A stretch of DNA of 64,000 bases, from NCBI RefSeq assembly GCF_016097555.1, contig NC_054706.1:52239590-52303589 (forward strand). The letters run 5' to 3'. The position numbers and the translations under genes were made by a program. Under the pieces are notes generated by a model. That model had not been told where the DNA came from. It saw only the letters and a list, made by a program, of their open reading frames with translations, and did not search any database. This document shows, piece by piece, positions 1-13,250 of the stretch (its first letter is position 1; every line of letters begins with the position of its first letter). The DNA is from Gigantopelta aegis. Taxonomy: Eukaryota > Mollusca > Gastropoda > Neomphalida > Peltospiridae.

Positions 1-867
1 AGGTTACAATAATCATATTTGTTAGATATAGATTTGTAAGACTGAGGTGAAATTTAATAAGTTAGCAGGATTTTAAAAAGACCGTAAATTATTATTATTA
101 TTATATATTTTTTTAATAAATGGAATATACTGTGAAGTCGGCATTCTTAGCCTAGGTATTTTACAAACAGAAATCACAAGCATTTAAGAACGACGCTGAA
201 ATCAACAGCAACAACATGGCGCAAATTATGAAATTGTTGGGGGTGGGGAATTGATGGGTCACTTTAAAAAAAAAAAAGCAATTCAAACATAAAAGTAGCT
301 ATTTCAAGAAATAATTAGCTCTATATTTAAAAAAACCCACAAGTTTTTTATTTGGGGGAAAAAAGGAAGAAAGAAAAAACACCCTCCATAAACATTCACC
401 CACCCCCATATTTCTGTATGTTTGTTAATTCAATGTCATAGGCCTTAGAAGTGGGGGCAGGTGTACAGGGTACTGACTTCCAACTTTGAAGATAATGCAT
501 CACCCCATCCTCCCACCGCTGAAAAATCAAAGTAATATATTAACTGCCTTTACCCCCATTGCTGTCTTTGATTTTGATCAGATAATACGGTTTTGTTAGC
601 TGAAAAAGATGCATTTTCATATTCATATATAAATACTCTATACAGTAAAACAATTTTGGCTAAAGCATTTTCAATATGGCTAATAAAAATTCCATGTGGC
701 TAATATTTTGGTTACATGTATTTTTTATCCAGGGTGAGCCCTGATGAATTGTTACTTAGTGCAGAGTTTGTTACGAGTGATCTCCCTTGAGTAATGACTA
801 AAAAATGTGATGCAGCCAGACAAGATTAATGGTGATAAAGATAATTATTCAGATGTTACTTTTGGTA

Positions 868-1080
868 CTGTGGCAGAGGTAGCTCTGAGTGAAAAGAAAA
901 TTTCGCCAAATCATCTATTTAAACTGTAATATTTGCAAAAACCCAGTTATTTTGTAATAAAATAACAATTATTACATGAAATTTATTCGCCAAATGAAAA
1001 TAAAATTCATCAACATGAAATTTATTCACCAGATGGAAATAAAATTCTCCAATCGTTTTGAAAATTCGTATTTGGTGAAC
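868..1080 (+). mobile_element. MITE of the AGAGCTAGCCCTG family
   Basis: It starts near GGCAGAGGTAGCTCTGAGTG and contains AATTTCGCCAAAT and ACATGAAATTTATTCGCC. The same internal words occur in the copies at 7992-8166 and 22090-22281, which are bounded by inverted GGGCTAGCTCT / AGAGCTAGCCC ends. The right end here has become the unit of the following tandem repeat. Confidence 0.6.
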
Positions 1081-1084
1081 TTGG

Positions 1085-1354
1085 CTAGTGCCAGAGCTAG
1101 CCCTGTGTGGTTATTTGCGATAACTGATGTTCCCAGTTACAAAATAGGTGAATGTCGGCGAGTGCCAGAGCTAGCCCTGTGTGGTTATTTGCGATAACTG
1201 ATGTTCCCAGTTACAAAATAGGTGAATGTCGGCGAGTGCCAGAGCTAGCCCTGTGTGGTTATTTGATGTTCGTTACAATAAATGTCGGCGAGTGCTAGCC
1301 CTGTGTGGTTATTTGCGATAACTGATGTTCCCAGTTACAAAATAGGTGAATGTC
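1085..1354 (+). repeat. 74-bp tandem repeat, four units
   Basis: Units start with GTGCCAGAGCTAGCCCTG at about 1088, 1162 and 1236, and a changed copy is at 1292. Each contains GATAACTGATGTTCCCAG. The third unit is shortened to about 56 bp. The unit carries the right end of the adjacent MITE, so the array probably grew from it. Confidence 0.85.
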
Positions 1355-1461
1355 AAACTCAAGTGTGTGCATTTTTAAATAAACTTTCCAATTTTATTTG
1401 GATGCCAGACTAATAAATTATCCAGATAAAATCAAATTAACCAAATGTTTTGTTTTAACAG

Positions 1462-4400
1462 GAGGACGAGGTGGACGTGGTAAGGTCAACCACAAAGGAC
1501 AGCGACGTCACTTTTCAGATGTTGATGAATTAAAGCAGCAGGAAGAAAAGTTGGCAAAGGAGAAAGCATGGCGGGTATGTTCTGCAGCCTTTTATTTGTC
1601 AGTCTGTTAGAGGAACAGGTACAGTTAACATTTTCCCACACAATCGATTATGGATTTTTATCACATTGGCAGAGCCAAAACGATCAATGTTTGATTATAA
1701 TTGATTACGAGATCATTACTAATGTTAAGTGATTTTCTTTTCAACATCACCTGTCCTCAAACTAGTGATGATGACAGGTGATGTATCTATAAAAGAGAAA
1801 ACACTCCAATTTTTTGTTTCAGAGGCAGCACGGCATTGAAAGTGATGAAGAGACTGAAGATGCTGCTGCAACTGAGGAGAAAGCCAAGAAAGAAACTGGA
1901 ACACCCGGGGAATTACCCCCTTCCGGTTCAGACTCGGAAGAGAGCTCAGATGATGAGGTAATTTAAAAAAGCACATTTTTTTAATTTTAAAATTTTTGTA
2001 TTATTGTAATTAAAAAAAAAAGAAAACCTTTATTACCCCATATCAGATGATGAGGTAATTAATCAATCAACCTATTGCAGATTACAGCACTATTTCAGTT
2101 TACATATGTCCCATTGAAAAGAAAGAAAGAAAAAAAAAAAAAATTTTATTTAACGACGCACTCAACACATTTTATTTACGGTTATATGGCGTCAGACATA
2201 TGGTTAAGGAACACAGATTTTGAGAGGAACCCGCTGTCGCCACTTCATGGGCTACTCTTTCCGATTAGCAGCAAGGGATCTTTTATTTGCACTTCCCACA
2301 GGCAGGATAGCACAAACCATGGTCTTTGTTGAACCAGTTATGGATCACTGGTCGGTGCAAGTTGTTTACACCTACCCACTGAGCCTTGCAGAGAACTCAC
2401 TCAGGGTTGGGGGTTGGTATCTGGATTAAAAATCCCATGCCTCGACTGGGATCCGAACCCAGTACCTACCAGCCTGTTGACCGATGGCCTAACCACAACG
2501 CCACTGAGGCCGGTCATTGAAAAGAATGCACTTTTTAAAATGTTACTTTGTTGGTTATTTTAATTGAGGCAGAACATAATTTCTTCTTTGTTTTGTTGGA
2601 ATCGGAACTGATTTGTCTATCAGGTTATGCAGTGTTAAAAAAGGAGGGGGGGGGGGGGGTGCAGGAGGACACCCGTCATTTTTTGTTGGAAAAACGGGGT
2701 TGCTGCCTGCATCTAGAACTGAATGCCAGATTGACTGTATACTGAGGTTTATTGAGAGTAGTTTCCCTTTTCGGTCCCCTGGTTGTAGTATTTCAAATAT
2801 TAGGTGTCACATCCTACAAAAATGTCTTTTGTAAATAATTTCAGTTTTGTTTGACGGAAGAAGAAAAATAAAAGTTTCTTGGAAATATAATTTTTTTTTT
2901 ACTACATGTATTTTTGTGTGCCATTTAGAAAACAATCGGCTCAGTAATAAATAACTTGTAGTAAATTCCATAGTATGAAAAAAACATTCCCTATAGATGT
3001 TCAGTATGTTATTTTTAAAATAGTATTATCACAGGTTTTTCTCTTTTTCCAAAAAAAAAGCGTAAACATTGTTGTCCTGGTTAATTGCTTCATAGGCTAC
3101 TGACCGGCCTCGGTGGCATCGTGGCAGGCCATCGGTCTACAGGCTGGTAGGTACTGGGTTCGGATCCCAGTTGAGGCATGGGATTTTTAATCCAGATACC
3201 GACTCCAAACCCTGAGTGAGTGCTTCGCAAGGCTTAATGGGTAGGTGTAAACCACTTGCACCGACCAGTGATCTATAACTGGTTCAACAAAGGCTGTGGT
3301 TTGTGCTATCCTGCCTGTGGGAAACGCAAATAAAAGATCCCTTGCTGCCTGTTGTAAAAGAGTAGCCTATGTGGCGACAGCGGGTTTCCTCTGAAAAACA
3401 GTGTCAGAATGACCATATGTTTGACGTCCAATAGCCGATGATAAGATAAAAAATCAATGTGCTCTAGCGGCGTCGTTAAATAAAACAAACTTTACTTTCA
3501 TAGGCTACTGTTTCTTTGTTCACTATTTAAAAGCAGCTGACCAAATGGTGGAACTTGAAAGTACACATGGAAAAACAAATCCTTACATTTTTATTAATTT
3601 GGATATCTGCTGACATAACGCCTGTTGAAAATGTTCTTTTATTATGTTTTGATATTACTGTTAAAATATTTAAATGACATTGCAGATTGGGATATATTTT
3701 GCTCAGGAATGGAAATAGGTCAAGAATGGTCGTTCTTGTTAACAGGAGGTTACCACATGTCAAGAAAGTCAAGAACAGTTCTTTGTTCTCCATAAAATCT
3801 TATTCAATGAAAATCGCACCACATAAATTTGTATCTTTTGAGTGTTGTTCAAATATGAAATACACATACATGTACAAGAATCATTTCAGATTACTTACAA
3901 TGTTTAATTCTTTTTGTAGGTGGCCAGACCTAAAGGCGTGGAGCACTTAATAGAAATTGAGAACCCCAATAGAGCAGCCAAGAAGTCATCACGGAAAGTA
4001 ACAGAGATTAATGCAGCAGAAGGTTCTGTGTTAACCAGAAGGGAAAGGTAAATCATGCTGTCAATGTACGGTCGGACTTTTTTACAATGACTGTTGGTTA
4101 CTATGACATTTACACCTTCCAAACATGTACCATAACTAGGTCGCTACAACCTACTTTTGATGGGCGTTTCATGTACCTCACTGGTACTTTTGTTGATAAT
4201 AATTGTAATGCATTAATTATTAGTCCCCTACTGGTCCAATCGGAGGGGACTATAGGTTTCATCTCCATCCTGTCTTTCTGACTGCCCGTCTGTCTGTCTG
4301 CCCCACTTATATTTTTCCAGATGTTATTTTCACAATGCTTTGAGATATTGAGCTGAAATATTTGTATATAGCTTATCAGTACAGTTACAGATCAAGTTGG

Positions 4401-5424
4401 ACTTTCATTGTGATTTACCCATTTTTAACAGAGTTATGGCCCTTGAACTTAGGCTATGACTTTGTTTTTGCAATGCCTCAAGATAATGAGCTGAAATTTT
4501 ATGGATAGCTTTATTATATTCTGTTAAAGATCAAATTTGAATTTTATGAAGATTTATTAATTTTTGACAGTTATTGCCCTTGAACTTAGGAGATAAAAAA
4601 ATGAGTTTTTCAGGATTTGTTTTTTGCAACGACTCAAGATATTGAGCTAAAATTTTATGTATAGATTTATCATGTTCCGTTAAAGATCAAATTTATCCAT
4701 TTTTGACAGAGTTATGGCCCTTGCACTTTGGAGAGTCGAAACTTTGTTGGGCCTGGTAGGGAACAAATATACAATGTATTGCTTTAGGTGTACTCTCAGA
4801 ATGCTTGTTTAAATGCTATTCAGTTTTATGTTATAACTGTGATTATAATAATTATTAAGCAACATTTTTCCCTATGTCATGGCAAGGGAGATAACTCATG
4901 ACATTCTCTACAACCACAAATTCGATATAATGACAAAGTGACCCACAGATGAACATGGTTATTGTAATGAGGCCTGACAATATATTTTTTTTTTTTATCA
5001 GTAGGTAACTGATGTAGCTGACTAATAAAGATCATTAATATATTTGTTAAAATGTTTAGCAGTCATTCACAATGATCAACATTTTTACAAGTGTGTATTA
5101 AATATGTTGTATTTGGAAGGTTTGGTTTGTACACTTATGAAACGGTCGCACTAATTGTATATGTTTTAATTAGTGTGTTTTGTTTTTTTCAAAAGAATAT
5201 ACCACAGCTGTACTTGATCAAATTGTGTTTTCAGAGAGGAGCTAGAGAAACAGGAAGCGAAAAGACGCTATCAGCAGTTACACATAGAAGGTAAAACTGA
5301 CGAAGCCAGAGCAGACTTAGCGAGATTAGCTCTTATTCGTAAGCAGAGAGAGGAGGCCGCAAAGAAGAGAGAAGAGGAGCGGTTAATAGCAGAAAAGAAG
5401 GCGGCAGAGAAGAAAAAGACATGA
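1462..5424 (+). CDS. PDAP1: PDAP1, 28 kDa heat- and acid-stable phosphoprotein (first exon missing)
   Basis: Four coding exons: 1462-1574, 1823-1957, 3920-4047 and 5235-5424 (stop TGA 5422-5424). All have AG/GT borders and keep phase. They encode 187 residues; human PDAP1 has 181. Order along the protein: a Gly/Arg/Lys-rich start ([14 protein letters not shown]), a charged helix ([17 protein letters not shown]), an acidic Ser-rich stretch ([12 protein letters not shown], typical of casein kinase 2 sites), the family core [13 protein letters not shown], and a basic C-terminal coiled coil with [20 protein letters not shown]. Human PDAP1 has the matching IENPNR and [19 protein letters not shown] segments. 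The family is a small basic phosphoprotein first described as a PDGF-associated protein; its molecular role is poorly defined. The first exon should encode about four residues (MPKG-like, ending in phase 1). I could not find it in 1-1461, so it probably lies upstream. The first intron seen carries a 74-bp tandem repeat and a MITE. Confidence 0.94.
2144..2515 (-). mobile_element. tRNA-headed SINE (CCGGCCTCGGTGGC head), PDAP1 intron
   Basis: On the minus strand it has the head CCGGCCTCAGTGGCGTTG, a B-box-like GGGTTCGGATCC, the central domain AAAAGATCCCTTGCTGC, and the end AAATGTGTTGAGTGCGTCG followed by an A-rich tail. The same parts recur many times in this window. Confidence 0.85.
2843..2990 (+). 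mobile_element. partial copy of the TAGTCCGTCC MITE
   Basis: CAGTTTTGTTTGACGG through TAAATTCCATAG aligns by eye with 32475-32600 inside the MITE at 32421-32693. The TAGTCCGTCC ends are not seen here. Confidence 0.55.
3102..3499 (+). mobile_element. full-length tRNA-headed SINE with target duplication, PDAP1 intron
   Basis: Head GACCGGCCTCGGTGGC, B-box-like GGTTCGGATCC, central AAAAGATCCCTTGCTGC, end GTGCTCTAGCGGCGTCGTTA. It is flanked by CATAGGCTACTG at 3091 and 3499, a 12-bp target-site duplication that shows retroposition. Confidence 0.92.
4222..4815 (+). repeat. AGTCCCCTACTGGTCC interspersed repeat
   Basis: It starts AGTCCCCTACTGGTCCAATC. Inside are three diverged internal units, each with a 'GATCAA..T / TTTTTGACAGAGTTATGGCC / CCTTGAACTTAGG' run. 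It ends near TACTCTCAGAATGCTTGTTT. Related copies lie at 46850-47775 and 55413-56305. No ORF or terminal repeat was seen, so its class is unknown. Confidence 0.7.
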
Positions 5425-6110
5425 CCTGAATCCTGTCCTCTAGGAATGCTGTACGAAGCTTGTACATTGTGTTATCTGAACTCTCAGTGGTGCCAGGCAA
5501 ATGGAAAATCTTTTTCACTCTTTATTGACTGTAGGCCATTCCCGTACAACATGGAGTTGGGAAGAATGACATGTTGGAAAAACGCAATACAAACAAAGAT
5601 CATAAATCTGTTACATAGCTTTGAATTCCTTCATTACAAAGCTGTGGGTATTTGCTCAGAGCCAATGTGCATTATATTAATGTAATCTAAAGTGGTAAAG
5701 AAACAATGTGAAATTTAAAGTGTTTTTCCAGCTTGCCTGTTATTTTTGAAAGTTAGAAATGAAATCTTTATGATTGAAGTTAATTCTAATTGTTCCTCTT
5801 CTAACTCCCAATAGTACTATTATTAGTGTTTTTAAAAAAATCCTTTTTTATTTTCTTTTTTTGCATTCTTCTCTTTTGTTAATGAAAATTTGAATCCATT
5901 GGCTTTAGATGTCTCTTAAAATGGCACTTATAATGCAGCTTTCAATGATTCTATACTTTTGAGTTTCCATTTTCTTTATGGATTAAATTAATATCAAATA
6001 CCAAATAGATTAGTCTGCAAACAAAAATTGTAGACATCTTTTTGTAATTGTTATTAGATGTTAAACATGATATTGATAATTTTGCTGTGTTATTTAAAGG
6101 TTAAATTTAT

Positions 6111-6116
6111 AATAAA
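6111..6116 (+). terminator. PDAP1 poly(A) signal candidate
   Basis: An AATAAA hexamer lies about 690 bp after the PDAP1 stop, in AT-rich DNA with no other gene. It is the first canonical hexamer seen after the stop codon. Confidence 0.5.
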
Positions 6117-7991
6117 ATGATTAACTATGAGCTATATGGTTTAAATTATTTTACTCCATACTTTGTATTCCCAGTATCAGGTGAAAAATGTTATTCTGAC
6201 ACATAAGTGTCACATAAAGAATCTTATAAAATATCAACACTTAAATACTCCGAACAGCAGTCTGAAAAAAAAATCACACATATTATGTAACCACTCAAAG
6301 GGTCATTTTTCCTTTCAGCCAAAAGCAATTTTAATGCAGGATTTTCAATCATTTTTATTAACTTATAATAGTTGTTACTGGAAATAAAAACATATATGTC
6401 ATCTCCTGATATTTGCTCCAACTTTTTTTTTCCTTCGTCTGATTTTAACTTTTCTTTATTATAAGGTTAACCTTTAAACACAAGAAGTAATAAGAGGTCT
6501 TTTATGTGTACTTTCCCAGAAAAGGATATACATGTACCATAATACTGCCATTAATATACAGGATAGGAATCGATGATTGGTCTCGAAGAAAACCGACAGA
6601 TTAATGTTGACCTTTTACACCTCAAGTGGACCTCTAAATTTGGCTGTTTAAAAGACTATGCTTTTTTTTAAAAATTACAATCTCTAAAGAAAATAGATAT
6701 ATAGAGAACAATTTTTTTTACACATTTTTCATGTGTATTCATTATACAGTGTAATAACAATATTGAGGAAGTGGCAAACATTTTTAGTTTTGATAATTAC
6801 GTTGATTAAAACTTAGCAATGTGAGAATGTATGGATAAATGTTGAACAGCATCCCAGCAGAAATGAAATGGGATGAGGGTTAGTAGGAGAGCAATTGAAA
6901 GGTTTTTTTAGTTTTTTTTCTAAAAAAAAAAAAAAAAAATTTTTATATTAAATTTTGCAAAAATGTAATGAAATACATCAGAAAATGTTTTACTAAAGCA
7001 AAATTATACACACAATCTGTAATACTGTAAATTATTTTAAGTATTTTTTGCTCATTGATTAAAAACATCAGATTTTTTCTCTCATCTTTTATGTCTTGAA
7101 TATAGCTTCCTTTCACTTTGGCTGCAAATATGTTTTGGTGATGAGACAAGTTCTTTTTATTTCGAACTTCAAAGTAAAAATGTTACATTTGCAATTGTTC
7201 ATGATAAAGTACAAGATCAGAAAATAAGGGGTGATTTCTTTCTTCAGGTAATCCTACGTACGATGGTGTACATTATATACCACACTGGACTGTTTATTAA
7301 TACCTGACACATAGTGGCAACATTTATCAGCATTATTCAAGTTATGTCTAGATATTTTATGTGTTTTTTTCTCTTTAATAGTCGTGGCTTTTTGTTCGTA
7401 AAATGTTTCTTATGTTTTGGTTACTAGAAAACAAAATTAGTACAATTGAAATAAAATAGCATGGTACAGCTTATGTATTTTTTCCTTACCAATATATTAA
7501 CGGGTACTGGTTGCATATGTGTTAAGCACAGTGCATTTAGCATGTGTTTTCTTAATTGCTGTAATAACAGCCAAGTTTACCAGTATATGATCAGTTGTTA
7601 TGTACTGGTCAGGTAGCAGATAGTTAGATTAAATAATTTGGGGCATTTTATATAAATATATTGTACCAAATAGAATTCATAATGACCTCTCTACAAACAT
7701 GGGTTAATTTTTTTTATTAATACCTGAGGAAAATTTAAATTGTTGTGCAATTTACCTGCAGTGCTTTACATCATTGTTACCTGTATAGTGGTGATATCTT
7801 ATAAGTGGGTGCAAGGAGTTTGAATATATGTCACATGTGACACTATTGCTTTTTGAGTCCTAAAACATCATGATAATGTAGCATCGAGGTTACACACCAC
7901 CATTAATTACTCCATACAGTTAAATACAATTTCTATATCGGAATACATTCTGTACAACATACAGCTATATCAAAAGGGTCAGGTGACTCGG

Positions 7992-8166
7992 GCTAGCTCT
8001 GACACTCGTCAAATTCGCCAATTTTGAAAGCAATTTGCAAATTTTATTTTAGTTTGGCGAAATAATTTCATGTAATAATTGACATTTTTTATAAAATAAC
8101 TGGCCATTTTTTAAGTCTAATAGACAATTTGGTGAATTGTTTTGCTCACCCAGAGCTAGCCCTGTG
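7992..8166. mobile_element. MITE with GGGCTAGCTCT inverted ends
   Basis: It begins GGGCTAGCTCTGACACTCG and ends CCCAGAGCTAGCCCTGTG, giving inverted ends of about 12 bp. The inside contains TTTGGCGAAATAATTTCATG. Same family as 868-1080 and 22090-22281. Confidence 0.75.
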
Positions 8167-10245
8167 ACTACTAGTTTAAGGATTACTCTCCCCAACATAT
8201 CATAGGTTGACCACGAAACCTTTCAGTTAGCCAGCATCATGCCAGTGCACCATCTCATGTTGCTGTTATACAAGTGACAGTATACCACTCGCACAGTTAT
8301 TAATCAGTACTAAATATAACAAGTAACTTCAAACCAGTGGGTTATTTAAATACTACAGAGGTCAACCTACTTTTGATCATCAAAGCAAGATTCCAAAAAG
8401 GCATACCAGAATTTATTTTTATTTTTATGAGGAACTGTTTCCCAAACCTGACTATATTATGCTGCTATGAGTAACGACATGACTAATTGTGGTGTAGTGT
8501 CTCAGTGTACACACACAACTTGAAAAGTGCTTTAACTTCATGGTCATGATTAAAAAAGTGCTTTAATTTTTATATTTATTTATGCTATGCTTAAAAAGTG
8601 CTTACATTTTTATGTATAAAATGCTTTAATTTTATACAAACCTTAAATTTAGAATTCATACTACAAAAATGAAATGGGTTATGTCATTTTTGGGGTATAA
8701 CTCACAAATGTTTAAGCTAAATTTCTTTTCATACATAAATATCCATAAAAGAGAAAATGATTCAAGTTTTTTTCAGCCTGCAATTGGTAATGTTGTAGTT
8801 GACAAATTGTTGGAAATTTGCTTCATCATTATATTTATAAAAAGAAAAAGCCCTTTACCTATATGAACCCTATGGATATAAAATTAGGTCACTGTGGCAT
8901 ATATTGTTACCCTGATGAGTCACCCTCACCAACTTTACCCCCTCTGTCATACAAATTGTTTCTCTTTAATAGTGCATTCCTACATGATTATTATGTAGTT
9001 CCTTGTTTTTCAACTTCCATGTGCTATTTCAAGATTGAATGAAAAAACAATTGTAATGCTATTTTTTTAGCTATTTATTAGCTGGTGCAGAACTACAAAT
9101 TAATTGTCAATATCTAATATCTTATTTTAGCTATATGTGAATTTGTGAGTTATTTACGGAAACAAAAGAAATTCAGTAAACTAACTGCTTGCCTTGATGT
9201 TTTGAAATATTGAACAGGCCATAATAAAATAAATTATAGAAATTTTATCAAATTTTTTCAAAATAGGTGGGTGGGAGATATTTTATCAGGACATTGGAAA
9301 TGCTGCACATTGAACATTGTATATGTTTATAAAGGACAAAAACCTATGAGTGGGTGGAAAATAAATGTTGCAGGTCTTTATCCTAAGGATTAGCAGTGAG
9401 AAAAAATTCTAGGATTTATTTTATTATAGCCTTGTGCAAACCTTTTTTTTTTTTTTCAGTTGACTATTTATTTAAAAAAATATTTGTTATTTATTGATCT
9501 TATTAATTGTATTATGTTATTCCTTTGGCAGAACTTTCCAAGCCACACTAAATGGGCTTATGGAGCTACATTTGGACAACATGATGTAATATTTCTAAGT
9601 TGTTTGGAAATATAAAATAGTAAGTTACATGCAATGCAGTGTCTCGAGTCTTGTTATCTTGTACCAACATTAAGATAAAATATGCAAATCTTTTGTTTAT
9701 AAAGATATAGCAAATGAAATAGTTGCCGTTTTTTTACTTTTTTAACCTTTATATCTTGTAACCTGGACTAAAGGCATGCTTAGGTCACCCAGGTCACCCC
9801 TACCATGTGATGAATCACGTCAAGAATAAAAATTACAGATCTCTGGAAAATCACAGACAGTTGCAGTGTTTTTCCCAAGAAAACCAAATGATTACTCCAG
9901 CTCCCCTCCAAACTTGCCTGGAAAATTTTAGGAGAGTGGCAAATTGGTCGCCTATTTTTAATACATTTTATTTGAAACTTCATGCGATTATTTACCTACA
10001 TCATTTCAAGAGAGTGGTCTTCAGCCTACCTTAATTTAGCAACAGGTGTCGTAATACATGCACTCTTTATTTTCAAACTACCAGATTGGCAGTTTGAGCC
10101 TTATTTTTTCATTTTTCTAAATAAACAACAGGAAAGATATATATTAAGCAGTGTGGAATTCTCTTAATTATTGTTGATGTTTATAGAAGAAAATGTATCC
10201 AAAGATATGAACATAGTCAATTATATCGATGGCATGTAACAGATA

Positions 10246-10421
10246 CAGTGAAACCCCTCTAAACCGGACACCCTTGGGACCAACTAAAATGTCCAGTTTT
10301 AAGAGGTATCCGGTTTAGAGAGGTTAAGTTCTGTACCGATTTTTAAAAAGGGACTGTGAAAAATGTCTGGTTTTGAGGGAATTCTGGTTTACAGAGGGTC
10401 CAGTTTTGAGAGGTTTTACTG
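10246..10421. mobile_element. pogo/Tigger-like MITE
   Basis: A 176-bp element with inverted ends CAGTGAAACCCCTCTAAA and, reversed from the right, CAGTAAAACCTCTCAAAA. Both sides have TA (10244-10245 and 10422-10423), as in Tc1/mariner-pogo elements. The inside repeats 'AAACCGGACA' words. No coding capacity. Confidence 0.85.
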
Positions 10422-11565
10422 TATAAGATATCAAAATTCACCAGACATGACATCTGTGCAACTCTCATCAGTTCCAGACTCTGATTCAGCGTGTTTTGGG
10501 CCTAAGACATACTATTTGACAATCCTTGTTAAACCAGAATATCACCCATTCATGTGAGGTATAAACAAATCTTTAAATCTTTAAGAATAAACCTTTTATT
10601 AATTCCATCAATTGAAAACTATGTATATCCTTATTTACATAATAAATAAAGCATATTTATATAAAACTGCTTTTATCATGTTAGCAAAATTACAGTTCAT
10701 AAAATCCACATGTAAATATCTATTGTGGAAAGGTTTAGAGTATAAAAATTAATGTGAAAATAAATAGAAGAAAAACAAATGCTTTTCATGCATCCAGTGG
10801 AACTGGACTGACCTGAACTATTTAGCAGACTTTGTGACAATGCAGATTAATTAATATGATAGTCAGATACACGTCGATCAGTGGTTTGAAACACTTTCTT
10901 GTAATTATTATTTTTATCAATCCATTATATACAAAATAACCATAAAATGAATTGTTGGCTCAAAACGTTTTACATCTATACTACACAGAAGTAATAAAAT
11001 ACATCTACACAATTGTTTGTTCAAAAGCTTACAGATTTTAGTTTAGAAAGTAAACACAGAAGAATATGTGGATGAGTTGTATACCATACCTGACCAGGCT
11101 GTGCACCCTCATTTGAGGCTAAAAAACCACACACAGTTGTATAAACAAATATGTACTTGTGCCCTACACACGTACCCCATTCACATATTTTTTTTTTATG
11201 AGCCTGCAGAAATAGATCATCACTATATTTCAGTTTTTTAAGCATTAAATTAGTTTAGGCGTTACAATTATAGGTGGAGTGCATAAATTCAAAGTCCATG
11301 GATTGAACAAATGGAAAAAATAAATTAATTAACACACATTTGTAAGCAATGTAAGAAAAATGTATTGTAACGATGCAAAAAATGTATGCGTAATATGATT
11401 TTATTTATTTGACTCGTTCAACTATAATACTGGCCTGGTGATAAAAGCTATGACAAAGTGCATGCAAGCTGATAAAAACTCAGCAGATCTACTAGACACT
11501 TTAACACTTTAAAGAAATAACTCTTTGTTAGATGTGGAGATTCAAAAAACTACATACATGTATAT

Positions 11566-12479
11566 CAGGGTGTGCACTTTACGGTCGCCCAATCGCCCAT
11601 GGCGAGTCGAAATAGCATCGGTCAAGTCAAAACCTTATCACATGTCGCCCGCCTGGTGACAGAAAATTTCCGCATATTGTATTATGTATCAAAATGCAAA
11701 TAACTAATGTTTGGAAGAGGTCAGAAATGTATTTTTTATTTATTGTTTTCAACTGGTTTCCTATTAGTATCTGCGCAACCAAACCCATATAAGACATAAT
11801 AGCGACCACTTTCCCAGTCTATCGAACAGTCTAAAACCATTCGGAATGCCTTGGCAGGTTTTGATTATGCATTCGGAAAACCTTGACCACGTAAATGTAT
11901 TCGTAGGTTCAGTCGGAACACCTCAGCCATATCCGTCTTTACTTTCCATTTAGTTACAATGGAAACAATTTGTCACATTCCCCTAAGCTATGTTGCGCAG
12001 AATTTTTTTATTTATAAGCCTGAGGTTTTCCAAAGTCACATTGCGTTGGAACGTTTTCGTTTCTTATGGAATATACGGAGTCTACTATACCAAACACCAA
12101 ATCGTCATTGCGAACAATGTCAACATAGATTGTTGTCAGCTTAGTATTTTTTTAATTCCTCGTCATACAGCCATAAAAGCACCGTATTCATTCTAAGGCG
12201 GAGCCTTGGTTAAACATTCCAGATGTTTGATTGTGTGAGTCCCGTGACAACATAATAATTATAATTTAATTACAACAGTTTGTAATAAAACTAAAACAAG
12301 TTCCGTTTCCTTCTCTTGTGTTCTTATTGTTTGTATGATATATGATAACATGTTCATAAAGTGCAATTTAAGTAAGTTCTTTTTTTAACAAAATTCTGTT
12401 GCGGGCCATTCAAAAGTTGTCCAGGCAAGTCAAAGTGTTGCTTTGATTGGCCCGATTGGTCCAGTCAGTGCATACCCTG
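11566..12479. mobile_element. hAT-like non-autonomous element, 0.9 kb
   Basis: It begins CAGGGTGTGCACTTTACGG and ends, read inward on the minus strand, CAGGGTATGCACTGACTGG. CAGGGT termini are typical of hAT elements. The flanks share GTATAT rather than a clear 8-bp duplication. No transposase domain was recognised inside. Confidence 0.7.
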
Positions 12480-13082
12480 GTATATAGACTGTTAGATACC
12501 AAGAATACAGCATTTGTAATTCTAACCAAGAAGGACAAAAACAAATTCTAAACTAATTCATATTACCTCTCATTCATACTGTACTGTTATCAGGTAATAA
12601 TGTGTGAAGGTTTAACCCAATCACCAAATGAATTCAAGTCATGAAAAAAAGCATCTAAAGAGCTTTAGCATCAACAGTACTGAAAACAGAACATTGATAA
12701 TAAAGCGTTTCTGATTTATAAATATAAAATAAATAGGTTAAAATATTATGGAGAAAATTCAAATTACAAAATAGCTGTGTTTCAGGACTTAAAATAAGGC
12801 AGCTTATGGTGATAGAAAAATTTATTATCCACATAGTCCAAGATATTCAGGGAAATATGACCAATATGACCCATTTGTGACATAATAATTTCACGTGCAC
12901 ATCAAATGATATCATTTTGGGAAGCGACATCATAACTTAACGCAGCTTCTCCAGTGTAAATGCTTATATTAAAAAAATGACATTTCGGAAAATTATATTT
13001 TGCTGTCTCTTTTTAGCTACGTTTCAAATGTTTTTAACATGGTCTTAGCTTGTTATTCATAAAAATATTTTGGATAATGTGG

Positions 13083-13250
13083 ATAATAAAGAAATTATTA
13101 CACTCGCGTGTGAATCGTACCGAGTTTACGAAACTTGTGTCAGCATTCATGTATTACCCTCGCTATCGCTCAGGCAATACAAGAATCCTGACACTCGTTT
13201 CGTAAAATTAGTACGACACACAAGCTCATGTAATAATCTCTATGTATCAT
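13083..13250. mobile_element. foldback element
   Basis: The left arm (GAAATTATTACACTCG ... GAAACTTGTGTCAG) and right arm (CTGACACTCGTTTCG ... CATGTAATAATCTC) are inverted copies of about 65 bp around a short centre (TACCCTCGCTATCGC). The DNA could form a long imperfect hairpin. Confidence 0.75.

Larger units (their letters stand above)
1..1461. other. intron or upstream DNA before the first visible PDAP1 exon
   Basis: AT-rich DNA with no exon I could recognise, including no MPKG-coding start exon. It holds a MITE copy (about 868-1080) running into a 74-bp tandem repeat. Confidence 0.6.

Noticed and set aside
8669-9042. Two ORFs of 65-74 codons in the gene-free interval
   Set aside because: AT-rich, no homology recognised, no splice sites of note; consistent with chance.
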